Positions 1-11,074 of a stretch of DNA of 64,000 nt are shown in pieces (positions within the stretch are counted from its first letter, which is position 1; the number at the start of each line of letters is the position of its first letter). The notes under the pieces were generated by a model. It saw only the letters and a program-made list of their open reading frames with translations. It searched no databases and was not told the DNA's origin. Both the position numbers and the translations under genes were made by a program. The DNA comes from Pomphorhynchus laevis (taxonomy: Eukaryota; Acanthocephala; Palaeacanthocephala; Echinorhynchida; Pomphorhynchidae), in NCBI GenBank assembly GCA_012934845.2, contig WNNJ02000600.1, forward strand, positions 1 to 64,000. The letters are read 5' to 3'.

Positions 1-695
1 GGATCCTGTGAGAAAGCAAGCAGCGACAGCAATTAAAATTCCTGCCGAATAAAATTAGGATGATCCGGAAAGCACGTTGTTAGTTTAAAGAGGCTATGCC
101 CATGCTACTACGTTAGCAAATTCTCGGAGATGCCTTTTAAATATATCACAAGGCAGCCGAAACGACTGATGGTAGTTCACCCTACTGATGAGTGCTGCCG
201 GCTACCATCAGATCGTCTAGGAGTGATAAGGAAGTCTGCTCTGCATGTAATCGAACTCCGGTTTTTGCAAAATTTACAATTATGAAACTGAAGCTTTTTA
301 GCTCCCGGAGCACAGTTTTACACATTCTACGATTAAATTATAAAAACGTATCCGACAAAGGGATCCTGTGAGAAAGCAAGCAGCGACAGCAATTAAAATT
401 CCTGCCGAATAAAATTAGGATGATCCGGAAAGCACGTTGTTAGTTTAAAGAGGCTATGCCCATGCTACTACGTTAGCAAATTCTCGGAGATGCCTTTTAA
501 ATATATCACAAGGCAGCCGAAACGACTGATGGTAGTTCACCCTACTGATGAGTGCTGCCGGCTACCATCAGATCGTCTAGGAGTGATAAGGAAGTCTGCT
601 CTGCATGTAATCGAACTCCGGTTTTTGGCAAAATTTACAATTATGAAACTGAAGCTTTTTAGCTCCCGGAGCACAGTTTTACACATTCTACGATT

Positions 696-753
<58 letters not shown>

Positions 754-1215
754 AGCGTCTCCGACTGATACATTAGACTAATGGAGCTGATGATCGAAAT
801 CGTTATTTAGCAGCACATATGGATTTAAAATCAATCGTAGCCAGTTTTGGCTCCTGGACTACAGTTTCAAGCGATTTTTCGCAATAACAATTTATAAAAT
901 GACGCATTCCTTTCGGAATTCTGTGAGAAATTCAGTGGCGTCGTAACCAACGGATACGCATTTGTGCTATAAAGAATAACTAGAAGGTCCACACGCAACA
1001 AGTCAGTAAAAACGCGTTATGCACCTGAGCTTCGTCTAGCATCGTGAGGAATTGCTGGTGTCTTTACAGTTATCACAAAAGCAGTCGAAACGCACCCTAA
1101 CCACTTCATCCAAATGACGATGACTGCTAGATGTTTAAGAGCGTCTCGGAGTGATACATTAGACTGATGGAGCTGATGATCGAGTCCACTTATTTAGCAG
1201 CAAATATGGATTATA
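1..1215. repeat. Tandem satellite, unit about 360 bp, with a diverged third unit
   Basis: Bases 1-360 and 361-700 are almost identical copies of one unit, starting with GGATCCTGTGAGAAAGCAAG. A clearly diverged copy can be aligned over about 905-1215: the GTGAGAAA start, the GCAG(C/T)CGAAACG block and the GTCT(A/C)GGAGTGATA block recur in the same order. A partial unit lies between at 750-905. No protein is supported. Each unit holds a stem, GCAGC with GCTGC in units 1 and 2 and GCAGT with ACTGC in unit 3, around GAAA and TGA(T/C)GA blocks. Units 1 and 2 also have a longer hairpin with arms CTGATGGTAG and CTACCATCAG. Some invertebrate satellites carry hammerhead ribozymes; whether this one does is not shown. 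Confidence 0.8.
700..751. repeat. (TA)n microsatellite
   Basis: About 25 uninterrupted TA dinucleotides at the end of the second satellite unit. It replaces the end of the unit seen at 340-360, so it probably expanded there after the duplication. Confidence 0.95.
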
Positions 1216-1439
1216 TATATTTATCTATTTATTTATTTATAAAATAGTATCTGTTGTTACACCTCCCTGGGACACTTAATTGTGTACTCACAAATAAATC
1301 ACTGTTTTCCTCATGAAGAGGCATATACACCAGGTAGCAGTCTATATTATTATGTAGACAACGTTACGAGCATAGCTCACAGTTGCTGACAAATCGATAG
1401 TCAAAATAAAAGAAAAAGAGAAAATCAAAAACAAATCAG

Positions 1440-4379
1440 TTAACAATTTAAAATAATCTGTCGTTTAAAGAGCTCACGAGTTCCCGCATTTACAATATCA
1501 TCGCTTAAACGATTCCATGAATTTATTATTCGTTGTCCAAATTGAATCGTCCTAGAATGTACTATTCGTTGGCGACTAAGATAAAACGAGTGACCTCGCA
1601 AAGCTCGAGTTGATCGAATGTTGAAGAGCCCACGCAACACATGGTGTTCATTGTGAAATACCTCCCATACAAGACACAGATCCCGCGAGTCACGAATATC
1701 ACATAATGACTGCATATTTAAAGACCGAAGACGGTCCTCGTAAGGAAGTTCTCTCAAAGAATGTACTAATTTTGTTGCCCTACGTAGCACCTTCTCAAGT
1801 CGATTAATCTCATCTCTGGTTCGAGGGTATGAACATTGAGAAGCATATAACAAATGACTTAGTACAAAAGCGTTTGCAAGAACTCTAAAAGAACGTGGAC
1901 TCACATAGCTGAATGATCGGCGAAGGAAACCAACCATACGCATGGCCTTCGAACAAATGTACTCAGTGTTTTGGCGAGTGGAGAAATCATCCGTTATCAA
2001 TACGCCAAGATCTTTATAGCTCGAAACCAATTTAATCACTCGATCCCCGAGATGATATATCGGCACTGGAACAATATTACGTGATCGAATGTGCATGCAA
2101 GTGCACTTCGAGGCATTAACAGACAGACCATTAGAACGTGCCCACTTAAGAACCGTGTCAATATCTGATTGAAGAATGTTACGATCATAATTCGACTTGA
2201 TGGCTCTCCAAATTTTTAAATCGTCAGCAAATAATAATGAATGCGAACTTATTACACTGGGTAGATCGTTGATGAAAATACAAAACAGCAAAGGACCCAA
2301 TACAGACCCTTGCGGGACACCGGCATTAACTGGATAATGCTCGGAAAGGGTACCGTTAATGGCGACCTGGTATGTGCGACCAGAAAGAAAGTTGCATATC
2401 CAACGAATGATAATTGGATTGATTTTTAATGCACTTATCTTCATAATCAACTTGTCATGGGGTACATGATCAAATGCTTTGGAGAAGTCAAAAAATATGA
2501 CATCGACAGCATACCCCTCATCCACTATGGAACCCCAACTTTCCTGTGCCAATAAAAGGTTGGTTACTGTGGAACAGTTTTTACGGAATCCGTGCTGATT
2601 AGTAGAAAGTAACCTGTATGATTCTAGGTAGCTACTGATTATCCGATAAAGTAATCTCTCTAATACACGACACGATACAGAGGTTAAACTAACCGGTCGG
2701 TAGTTATCTACACATGATCGATCACCTTTCTATAGCAGCGGCTTAATGATATAGCGTTTCAATGCATTCGGGACTATACCGTAATATAATGATGCTATAA
2801 ATATCCTATATAAAGGCGCAGCAATGACATCATGAAGATTCTTCAGGTATATTGAGGGAAGTAAATCTGGGCAAATCGAGCCCGATGGTTTCAGTCGTTT
2901 AAACTCTTTCATAACATCTTGAACTGTGAACAAGTGAAGAATATCAAAAATTGACGGATTAATACGAGTAATTTCTATACAAGGAGAAGTAGTAGCTGAT
3001 ACGAGAAATTTACGACCAAATGCATTAGCAATATCGAAATGATCTACTAGAATGCGTCCATTGTTTCCAATGATAGAGCTAGAAGATCGAACATTACTTT
3101 TAAAATTTGCATATTTAAATAATATGTTAGGATTGTTGGCTGACTTTCCTATCAGTACTTGTTCAAATTGCCGCTTTTTAAGTCTCTTGAGATATGTGAA
3201 ATGATTCCGACACTTTTTAAATGACCTATAATCAGTTTCTCCATTCCTATACCTTACGAATTTTTGCTTCTTGGATCTCAATGCATCTTGAAGCTCCTTA
3301 TCAAACCAAGGATTTGTGCGTGCACGGGCAGTTGCTACCTTACGAGGTGAGAAACGTAGAAGGAGCGATATCATTAGAGTTTCAAATTGTTGCCAAGATG
3401 ATTCAACTCCAAAAATCAATGGATCATACCAATTTGTACCGAGAAGGGATTGACGTACTAAACTGTAATTGGTTTTGAAACATTGTACTGACATACATGA
3501 AGACTCAGGTTGTGACAATATATTAGATAAGTTTGTATTAAAGCGAATAACAGAATGATCAGAGCTGCCTAAGGGATCCAAATATGTTATACCGGTGATC
3601 AAATATTTATCGGAAGTAAGACAAATATCAAGCAAAGATTGATGGTCTCCAGAGGAACGAGTAAACATTGAGACATGTTGCGTTAGATTAAGAAAATTGA
3701 TAGTATCAAGGAATGCTGATGAATAATTATTGTTATTTAAGCATATGTAGTTAGTCCAGTCTATAGAAGGCATATTTAGATCACCCACTACTACCACATT
3801 ACTACGGGATCCAAACTTTAATAATGTATCAACTATGGAACAAACATCCATTCTTGGACTACGATATATAAGACCAATAGTAACTAACACATGACCGGAC
3901 AGTAATATATTGCCCCGTAGTGTTTCTGTACCACCTTCAGACTTGGCACTTAAGGTCATAAACGCTACACTATTATGTAAATATAAAATTACCCCACCTC
4001 CTCTCTTTCCGGTCCTATCGACACGATAAGAAGAATAATTAGCTATTTCAATCTCGTGATCAGATATATCGGAGTTAAGCCAGCTTTCTGTTATTGCTAT
4101 TAACAAGGGCTGGGAATATTGAATACGTTGCTTCAATTCGTGAATTTTATTAAGAAGACTGCGTGCGTTAGTATACAAGATCACATAACTATAGCCTATT
4201 GAAGCACATGTGTTATTTCCCTTACTGTTAGCACTATTGGATTTCGCCAGAGCAGACCACAACGGTGATTGATAATAAACAATGTCATCTAAGTAATCAC
4301 ATGCATTTGTAATGGGTATGTTGGATAAGCTAGAAGCGACGAGAGGAGCTAAATCTAATCCACAAACAGCGGAGTCCAA
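1440..4379 (-). pseudogene. LINE family A ORF2 (APE endonuclease plus RT) with one amber
   Basis: ORF2 polyprotein for target nicking and reverse transcription. The endonuclease (about the first 290 residues) shows NARSL, TESWL, RGGGVILY, YRSP, GDLNMPSIDW and SSDHSVI. The RT shows [34 protein letters not shown] and FADDLKIW. The C-terminal part has the SWNRLSDDIVNAG tail of CR1-group elements. The frame is continuous except for one TAG at 2730-2732, just before KGDRS of the RT; the two halves (2730-4379 and 1440-2552) are in the same frame. The first start-like codon is TTG at 4379; no ATG precedes the endonuclease. The same amber is in the copy at 12594-14452. Confidence 0.85.
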
Positions 4380-5626
4380 TTCAAGCGAGTCCCTCGTCGC
4401 ACAGTTTGAAAATTCCGAATTCTTAAGTTTGTTTCTCCTGCATCTAAGCGCGATCTCAATAATTGTCTAACCTCTCGAAGACGTTCACGTTCATACTTGT
4501 CAAGATCATTTAGTAATCTAACGGGAGAACCTTTAAGATAATAGGAGTTGCTCAGAATAGTTTTGGCAGCCGCTGCGTCGGTAAAAATTGCTTTTAATAA
4601 TCTAGGATGATTATTCTGCTTTTTACCAATTCGAAACAAAGCTAATAGTTTAATTTTGGACGTTACCTCTTTCGGTGACGCTACCAAAATGGTTGATAGT
4701 ATCGCACGAACTTTGGATAAGTCGTCATCTAATCTATGTTGTATGTTGACCGAGATAGATTCAGGTATATTAGTGAAAACGATAGCGCGAGAATGATCAT
4801 GATATTTGCGTACGCGGGAAAAGTGCTGCTCAGAGGAAATCACTGATTTTCCATCAAGATTATGTGAAGATCTATCAATGACTCCAGTTATTTGGCATGT
4901 ATCAGGTATAACACTTGCCAATGACTCGAATTGATTAGAATCTTTGTGATTAAGAGACACTTCATCTGACTGACCCGGAATGTTAACATATGTAGAGCGC
5001 TTAGGTGAATAAGCATTGATTGGATCAGTAAATACATCTGGATTAGTAAGAGGTGCAGAGAAGCTTGAATTGATATCGGATTTACTGTACGATCGTTGTA
5101 GGTTTCCACTATCCAAATTTCCGTTATTGATAAGATTGTCATTGTCTAAACTGTTATTTTCGATAATCGGTGATGCTTCATCGATTAATGAGTTGGATGT
5201 TCGATTCAATGATTCATTTTCGATTCGCAGGAAGTCTGTGGCAACATGTTGCTCTTGCAATGTTTGAGAATTGTCTGTAAATCGAGCGCTTTCTTTATTT
5301 GATGATAATAATTGTTCTTTTCGATGTTTGCCACATTTTCGTTCGAATTGTATTTTACTAACATCTTTGTCACAAACGATACTATTTGAATTGTCATGGC
5401 TGATAGACGATTGATCATTCTTTGAAACTATCAAATCTTTACGAAAAGATGCTGAACAAAATCCGCATAGAAAATCTCTATCAAGAAAATTTGAAGGAAG
5501 ACGAATAGGTAGCCAAACAGTAGTCCACACAGGGCAATCGGCCATGGAACACTCTACATAATGCTGGGATCCATTATCATTCACAGTCGATTTTGTCGTT
5601 TTCCTCCGTTTCCCCATTTTGATCAT
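4355..5626 (-). CDS. LINE family A ORF1 protein (zinc finger plus RRM-like region)
   Basis: A 423-residue RNA-binding ORF1 protein of a CR1-like LINE; such proteins package the element RNA with ORF2. Near the N-terminus (about residues 25-65) there is a Cys-rich PHD-like finger with a C-x4-C pair before VWTTVW and a CGFC pair after. The middle is Ser/Asn-rich and low complexity. The C-terminal 140 residues form a block conserved in every ORF1 of this window: NIPES, a basic GKK, RLLK, SPVRLLNDL, then GETNLRIRNFQTVRR. It overlaps ORF2 by about 25 bases in the -1 frame. The start at 5626 is the first ATG. The N-F codons before QTVRR read G_AAT_TTT, close to a frameshift heptamer. Confidence 0.85.
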   Translation of the reverse strand: MIKMGKRRKTTKSTVNDNGSQHYVECSMADCPVWTTVWLPIRLPSNFLDRDFLCGFCSASFRKDLIVSKNDQSSISHDNSNSIVCDKDVSKIQFERKCGKHRKEQLLSSNKESARFTDNSQTLQEQHVATDFLRIENESLNRTSNSLIDEASPIIENNSLDNDNLINNGNLDSGNLQRSYSKSDINSSFSAPLTNPDVFTDPINAYSPKRSTYVNIPGQSDEVSLNHKDSNQFESLASVIPDTCQITGVIDRSSHNLDGKSVISSEQHFSRVRKYHDHSRAIVFTNIPESISVNIQHRLDDDLSKVRAILSTILVASPKEVTSKIKLLALFRIGKKQNNHPRLLKAIFTDAAAAKTILSNSYYLKGSPVRLLNDLDKYERERLREVRQLLRSRLDAGETNLRIRNFQTVRRGTRLNWTPLFVD

Positions 5627-5739
5627 TACAGTTCAGATTGCTGAACTGAATTGTATGTTTATTAGAAACCAAAAAATATGCACACAATTGAGCTGTCGTT
5701 TGATTGTATTCAGATATGACTTTGTATTGTAATTAGTTG

Positions 5740-5945
5740 TGCAAACGGTAAAGTATACGTAGTATCGGCAATTTGTAATCAAGTATTGTGTGTTTTTCGT
5801 TCTGATGACAAATGAACTTGATATTGGTATAGATTCTCTTCACCTATCTTTATCAGACCAAGATATATTATTATTATTAAATACAACAGCAGCAAAAGAG
5901 CGTAGAGCTCGTACAGGCTGGGTACAGGGTTAAAAAAATATCAAT
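5740..5945. other. Spacer between two LINEs, no gene
   Basis: AT-rich sequence between the 5' end of one family A LINE and the 3' end of the next. No ORF or RNA gene is visible. Either LINE boundary may extend into it. Confidence 0.5.
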
Positions 5946-5960
5946 GAAAATCCGATTGTT

Positions 5961-8890
5961 TTAAGTTAGTACATTCTTCAGATTTCTCTTGAAGGACAAA
6001 ATACTGGAGGCCGAAACCACTTGACTTGGTAGCTTATTCCAGCTTTTCCACGTTCGGTTGACAATTGTGTTAAATCTTCTTCGTGGACGAATGTGGGTCT
6101 TTAACGTGAGGTGATGTCCCCTCAATCTGTTTGAATTTCGAAGTTCGAACAGTTTGCGACAAACATGTTCCCTCTGCCCTTTTTGAACATTAAGCGCTGT
6201 CCACACAAACATTAAATCAGATGACTTTAAAGATTTCTTCACTGTGGTCACACCAAGTGCGTGAAGTCGAAAAATGAATGAGAGCTTGCGTTGGCTGGGT
6301 ACAAGATGTGTGGCCTTGCGTAATATGGATTCGTACAGGTTCATCTCTGTCGTAGTTTGAGGGTGACAGGCAGGTGAAGCGTATCTCATTAAAGATAAGA
6401 CATAAGCATTGTAAATTAACTTAAAACTGGATGCGTCAAGCTGGCCAATGGTCCTTCTAATAAGTCCTAAAATTCGACGGCATTTAGCAACTGTGTGACT
6501 GGTATGTGGGATGGTCGATAAGCTTCTATTTACGATCACTCCAAGGTCTTGAAATTGGAGAACTGTTTCAATTTCTCTTCCGTCAATGGTATATGATGAA
6601 TTGATGTGTAGATGTCCGATGCGCATATGTTTTGACTTATCGGGGTTTAATACCAGTCCCCGTTGATTACACCATACCTTAATATTATCAATGTCTCTCT
6701 GGAGTATCATTGGATCTCGGCTATCGATTATTGGTCGCCAAATTTTCAAGTCGTCGGCATATAAACCACATGGACTCGAAATAGCTGTAGTAAGCTCGTT
6801 GATGTAAATAATGAAGAGCAATGGACTGAGTACCGATCCCTGAGGAACACCGCGTCCAGGATTTCTTGTTTTTGACATTTGTTTATTAGCCAATACAGTA
6901 ATCTTCCAATTTCTAAGGAACGAGTTAATACAATTAAGGAGGGTTCCTCTGATGCCGTACTGTTCCAGCGTAATAAGGAGGACATCATAGTATATCCGAT
7001 CAAATGCTTTGCTGAGATCAAAAAACGAAACATCAACACATAACTCCAGCCTCGGCATATCTGGTCCAATCACTCCTCGCAAGTATGAGGTTTGTGACAG
7101 TAGATCTTCCTGGGCGGAAACCATGCTGGTTGTCGCAGAGTACTTGGTTATCTTCTAGGTGCCCGATGATTCGTTTAAAAAGCAGTTTCTCTAACACTTT
7201 ACAAGCAACGCAGGTAAGGCTTATGGGCCGATAGTTGCTTGCTAGATTACGGTCGCCTTTTTTGTAGAGAGGTCGGATTATAGAACATTTCCAATCTGAT
7301 GGTATACAGCCTGTTGACAAGGAGAAATCGAATATGGTGTGTAAAGGTTCATATATTACTGGTGCAAGTTCCCGAAGAAGAATTGGAGGAATATTGTCTG
7401 GTCCTGCCGCAATTGATCGTGGTAGCTTTAGAAGTTCGTTAAGAACCTCAAATTTATCAAATGGAGTAAATTCGTAACACGGATATTGAGCAGTGGAGAA
7501 TCTGGGGCAATACTGACAGGTAGGACTCTCTAGCGTGAATTGATCTAGGAAAATATTGGCAATTGCTTTGTCATCAGATGTGAGCTCACCGGTTTCCATA
7601 AATATAAAGTTAATCTCAGGCGTAGTTGATTTTAATGAGCTGATATGTTTGAACAATTTACTGGGATATCTTTTTGATGATCGACAAAGATTGGAAACGA
7701 AGCACCTGCGTTTCTGACGTTTGAGTGCCGTAACTTGATTTCGTAATTCCTTGTAATCGGTCCAAGAACAATTCTGTTCTTTGAATTTTTTGTAAATTTT
7801 GTCTCTTGTCTTAATCATTTGTTTAATCTGCGAGTCAAACCAAATGGGAGTTTTGTGGGATGCGCGCTGACGTTTTAAAGGGGAGAAGTAATTTAGAGCA
7901 TTGATCAAAGTAGATTTGAAATTTTCCCAGCACTGATATATGCCAATTTCATATGGATTAGGCCATTGAATGTTTCGAATAGCTTGCGTCATACTTGCGA
8001 AATTCGCTTTGAAGGGATTCAATTCGGGTTTTGCCGAGGGGGCTGTTTTAAAGAGACTGACAGAAAGCGCCAGCCTAATGACACAATGATCACTGTGGCC
8101 AATAGGGGGCTAAGAGAGATTTCATCAATTGTGGGTTCCCCTCGCGATAAGCAGAGGTCTAAAATGGCAGATGATTGCTTCCTCCTTCTAGTGGGTTCGC
8201 GAATATGCTGGGTTAGATTGAGATCGTTGAACGTATCAAGGAGATTGGATGATTCAACATCACAACCATGTGTCGAAGTATATAGGTCCCAATTGACATG
8301 AGGCATATTGAAGTCTCCTAGGATAATGATCGGTGATAAGCTTGTTAGGTGATGTCGTAAAGAGATGCCAATCTTTTCAGTTGCGGAGCGCGGAGATCGG
8401 TAAAATAAACCGATTTTTAGTTTCTGTCTATCAGGAGAAGATACTGTTGCCCACAGATATTCGTTGTATGAATCATCTGATACAATGCTGTGCTCGATGA
8501 TGGTTAACGGTTGCTTGACGTATAATATAACTCCACCTCCTTTTGAGGCGGTTCGATCCGATCGTATAACAAAGTAGCCTGGGATTGAGATTTCATTATC
8601 AGATATATCGTTGTTAAGCCAGGTTTCGCTCAATGCTATGATGTTTGTGTTCATTGAATTAACGAGACACAATATTTCGTCAAATTTGTTGTACATGCTT
8701 AAACAGTTAGAGTACATGATGGAAATATTATTTTGAGAGTAACGGCAGTGGTGTGGTGTCGCTGTTGGTGTTGAAATTGGATTGATGTTTACGTGGTGGA
8801 TGCACGAATCTGTGCGGCGGAGAGTGTCGATGGAACGGTTAGACGGATTCCGAGGCTGAATCGCGTATTTACCCTTCGCCGCACAACTTG
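5961..8890 (-). pseudogene. LINE ORF2 (APE endonuclease plus RT), two frameshifts
   Basis: The endonuclease segment (8019-8717 and upstream) has MYSNCLSMYNKFDEIL, SETWLN, KGGGVILYV, YRSPRS and GDFNMPHVNWD. The middle segment (7033-8022) has WFDSQIKQM, the RT start PRSIAAGPDNIPP, NYRPISLTCVACK and QHGFRPGRSTVTNL. The last segment (5961-7124) has [34 protein letters not shown] and a C-terminal NRTWKSWNKLPSQVV. Two frameshifts separate the segments: one in or near a G run around 8106-8112 (before the SDH motif), one near 7040 by a single extra base before VDVSFFD. The frame is open from 8717 back to the ORF1 frameshift-like site at about 8891, with no ATG in between. Confidence 0.8.
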
Positions 8891-9240
8891 AAAATTTTTC
8901 ACAATTAGATTTTTTTCACCGTTTTGAATTCTTTGTTGAAGCTCTTTCCTTGCAGATTTCAATCTGTTTCTATCTTCAGTGCTGAGGTCAGGTAGAAGTC
9001 TGATACTGGAGCCCCTTAACTTAAAGGAATTCTTGATGATTTGCTTACTAGTCTCGGGGCTATTAACAACAACTTTCAAAAGCCTTGGTTTGGTACCATC
9101 TTGTTTCTTCCCAATGCGAAAGAGGTGTATTACCTGTCTATTTTGTTCGACTGATATTTCTGTTGGGAGAACAGTTGAAAGAACTTGCTTTACTGAATCA
9201 ACATCATGTTTAATATGTTCAACATCATATAATCGAATAA
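8789..9240 (-). pseudogene. LINE ORF1, C-terminal fragment
   Basis: About 150 residues matching the conserved C-terminal block of the other ORF1 proteins: HLFRIGKKQ, KPRLLKVVV, SIRLLPDLSTEDRNRL, then GEKNLIVKNFQVVRRR. The frame stays open upstream of the first start-like codon at 9079 to about 9240, so the ORF1 N-terminus and zinc finger have been lost. AAATTTT at 8891-8897 (minus strand, frame A_AAT_TTT) encodes the Asn-Phe pair and fits the X_XXY_YYZ slippery pattern. Confidence 0.75.
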
Positions 9241-9309
9241 TTCTCGCAATATTTAAAGTCCTTACGTATGCCCAGTCATCTTTTGTGTGTCGACAAACTT
9301 AACAACGGT

Positions 9310-9990
9310 AGACGCGTTTTGCTCTTATTGTGCTCATAAGTACCGTGACTTCAATAATCATTCATAGGCACTTTAACACAAGGAATTATTCCGTAATCGA
9401 CAAGTCGGCTTTAGCAGTCATTCATGAAACGAAAGGATTTCACACGTATTTATTTGGTCGTCGTTTCGAAATCTGGACAGATCACCGTCCCTTAGAGAGT
9501 ATTGTCGGGTACAATAGAAACTTATCACAGATGACAAATAGCCGGTTGGTTAGATGATTAATGTGGTTATCAGAATATTGTTATGAGATAAAGTATATAA
9601 AAGGGACTACGAATTTGTATGCCGATGCTCTATCAAGACTCCCATACAGACGTCTTCTAATACAAGAGGAATTCGATGGCATTTTAGAAGTGCAAAGTGA
9701 AAAAGTCGAAAGATTGGAACTATCAGTCAAAACCATACGAATAGAAACGAGTAAAGATAATCAATTGACCAAGATTAAAAGATATATGATAAATCAATAA
9801 ACCATACGTATAGAAACGAGTAAAGATAACCAATTGACCAAGATTAAAAGATATATGACAAATCAACAACCAAACCAAACTCCAGAACAACTTTATGCAT
9901 CCGAACTTGTACAAATGCAGATAGTGAGAATCCATAACCGTGATGCGCTTGTTGCATCTACGGGGGACGCAAATATGGCTGTAGAACGTA
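9310..9990 (+). mobile_element. Ty3/gypsy LTR retrotransposon fossil (RNase H region)
   Basis: Fragment of the pol region of a Ty3/gypsy element. It shows the end of RT and the RNase H domain: NYSVIDKSALAVIHE, FHTYLFGRRFEIWTDHRP, then YADALSRLP, the usual RNase H end. No LTRs, gag, protease or integrase core are seen next to it. It is broken and short, an old fossil. Neighbours are a truncated LINE on the left and gene-free AT-rich DNA on the right. Confidence 0.8.
9730..9867 (+). repeat. Two tandem copies of a 69 bp unit
   Basis: Bases 9730-9798 and 9799-9867 are two near-identical copies starting AAACCATACG and ending in the AAATCAA region. The duplication lies within the Ty3/gypsy fossil. 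Few differences separate the copies, so it is a fairly recent local duplication. Confidence 0.85.
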
Positions 9991-10985
9991 TTGAATACTC
10001 TTGACTTTTATCAATAGTTATTTTTACTGGTCATTTTCTCAAAAATATATAAAACAACATTAGCCAAGTTAAAGCTTATGACATCACCTTGTTCGTTCTA
10101 ACCAATTCACTTATTACTAAAAATATGATCGATTTAAATGGCTTCGATCACGAATGCTGTGTTTCACTCAAGCAATCTAACCGATGCATTCATTTCTCAA
10201 CCTGTAAACCGTAAATGACGAGCAAGATTATTTTGTTTGATTTAAATTCTTATATAATGTTCGTACAATCCTGCCAATTTGATATTTGAATACTTGAGTT
10301 GTATATTCATAGAAGTCGATACACGAAATTATGCATTAGAAGTCGTAATTTCACTTATTCTAAACCCAAGTATTGCAATATAACCTCATTTGACAAACTC
10401 ATCAAATTAGCTACACGGTTTGTCAAAACGTTAAACAACTTGTTCAACGTATTTTCGAATAACTATATATACGCAATAATGTAGCTATTACTGGATATTT
10501 TGTAATCGGCTTGATCAGAGTCATATATAAAATAGCATAGCAGGATTAGATTCAATATACCCAATGTGGTATGTCAGTTTTCACATATGAAGCGCTTTTA
10601 ATAATAAAGGTTTTGTTAACAATAAAGCGCTTTTTAAGATGTATATTGGCATAAATGTTGTCGGTGTTGTAAGAAGTTCTGAACGTGCCATTAACGACGA
10701 TGCCCTAATTCTAATTTCTAATAATAAAGGTTTTATTAAAAACTCTAATTTCTATGTTGTGTAACTATAATATGATCACCTAGAATATGGACGTTTCAGA
10801 TTAACCTAGACAAAATGCATATTGCATACAATTAATTTAATTTATTAGAATACATTAAAATAACAATTGTTTTATGAGAGTCATCACAGCGTAAAAAATT
10901 AAAAATAATAGCAATTCAATATTGATTTCTAAAAGATTTTAGTAATTAAATTTCAGGTTATTGCAAATTATTGCAGATTATTTAT
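9990..10985. other. AT-rich gene-free stretch
   Basis: No credible coding or RNA gene. A short phrase, AATAATAAAGGTTTT, occurs twice (around 10600 and 10720), each near runs of AT. The short ORF at 10299-10484 has no recognisable motif and is probably chance. Confidence 0.6.
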
Positions 10986-11065
10986 TTCATTACTTCTGTT
11001 TTAGCGTTAATTTTAATTTATAAATAGTATAAAATACGTAGACTCCGCTAGCTAATCTGATTAAT
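10985..11065 (-). repeat. Probable PLE 3'-terminal fragment, diverged
   Basis: On the minus strand this reads AGCTAGCGGAGTCTACG followed by TATTTTATA, close to the PLE end AGCTAACTGAGTCTACG seen at 25222, 45893 and 48242. It joins directly to the 3' cut of the family B LINE at 11085. Short and diverged, so moderate confidence. Confidence 0.45.
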
Positions 11066-11074
11066 ATAATACAA

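Larger units (their letters stand above)
1215..5740 (-). mobile_element. CR1-group LINE, family A copy 1, nearly full length
   Basis: A two-ORF non-LTR retrotransposon on the minus strand. ORF1 is at 4355-5626 and ORF2 at 1440-4379. The 3' UTR (about 1250-1440) ends in a short TAAA-type repeat at 1215-1245, as CR1/L2 elements do. The 5' end is not sharply defined; about 5640-5740 looks like 5' UTR. Except for one in-frame amber in ORF2, the element is open along its whole coding length, making it the best preserved family A copy here. Confidence 0.85.
5945..9290 (-). mobile_element. CR1-group LINE, family A relative (copy 2), 5'-truncated
   Basis: Second minus-strand LINE with the same plan as the element at 1215-5740 but clearly diverged in protein sequence. 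ORF2 occupies 5961-8890 in three frame segments. Only the C-terminal part of ORF1 remains (8789 to about 9240). The 5' side ends near 9290, where Ty3/gypsy-like sequence begins on the other strand. Confidence 0.8.

Noticed and set aside
160-225. Complete type II hammerhead in the satellite
   Set aside because: The blocks GAAA and CTGATGA and the outer stem fit, but stem III, the UH cleavage site and a paired stem I cannot be formed in the 22 bases between. Reported only as a hammerhead-like motif.
490-768. 92-residue ORF ending in an Ile-Tyr run
   Set aside because: The run is the translated TA microsatellite, and the rest is satellite present in two tandem copies; not a gene.
2725-2735. The shared amber as a deliberate readthrough codon
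   Set aside because: Two related copies are not enough; a stop inherited from one source copy is simpler. Listed as a finding with low weight on readthrough.
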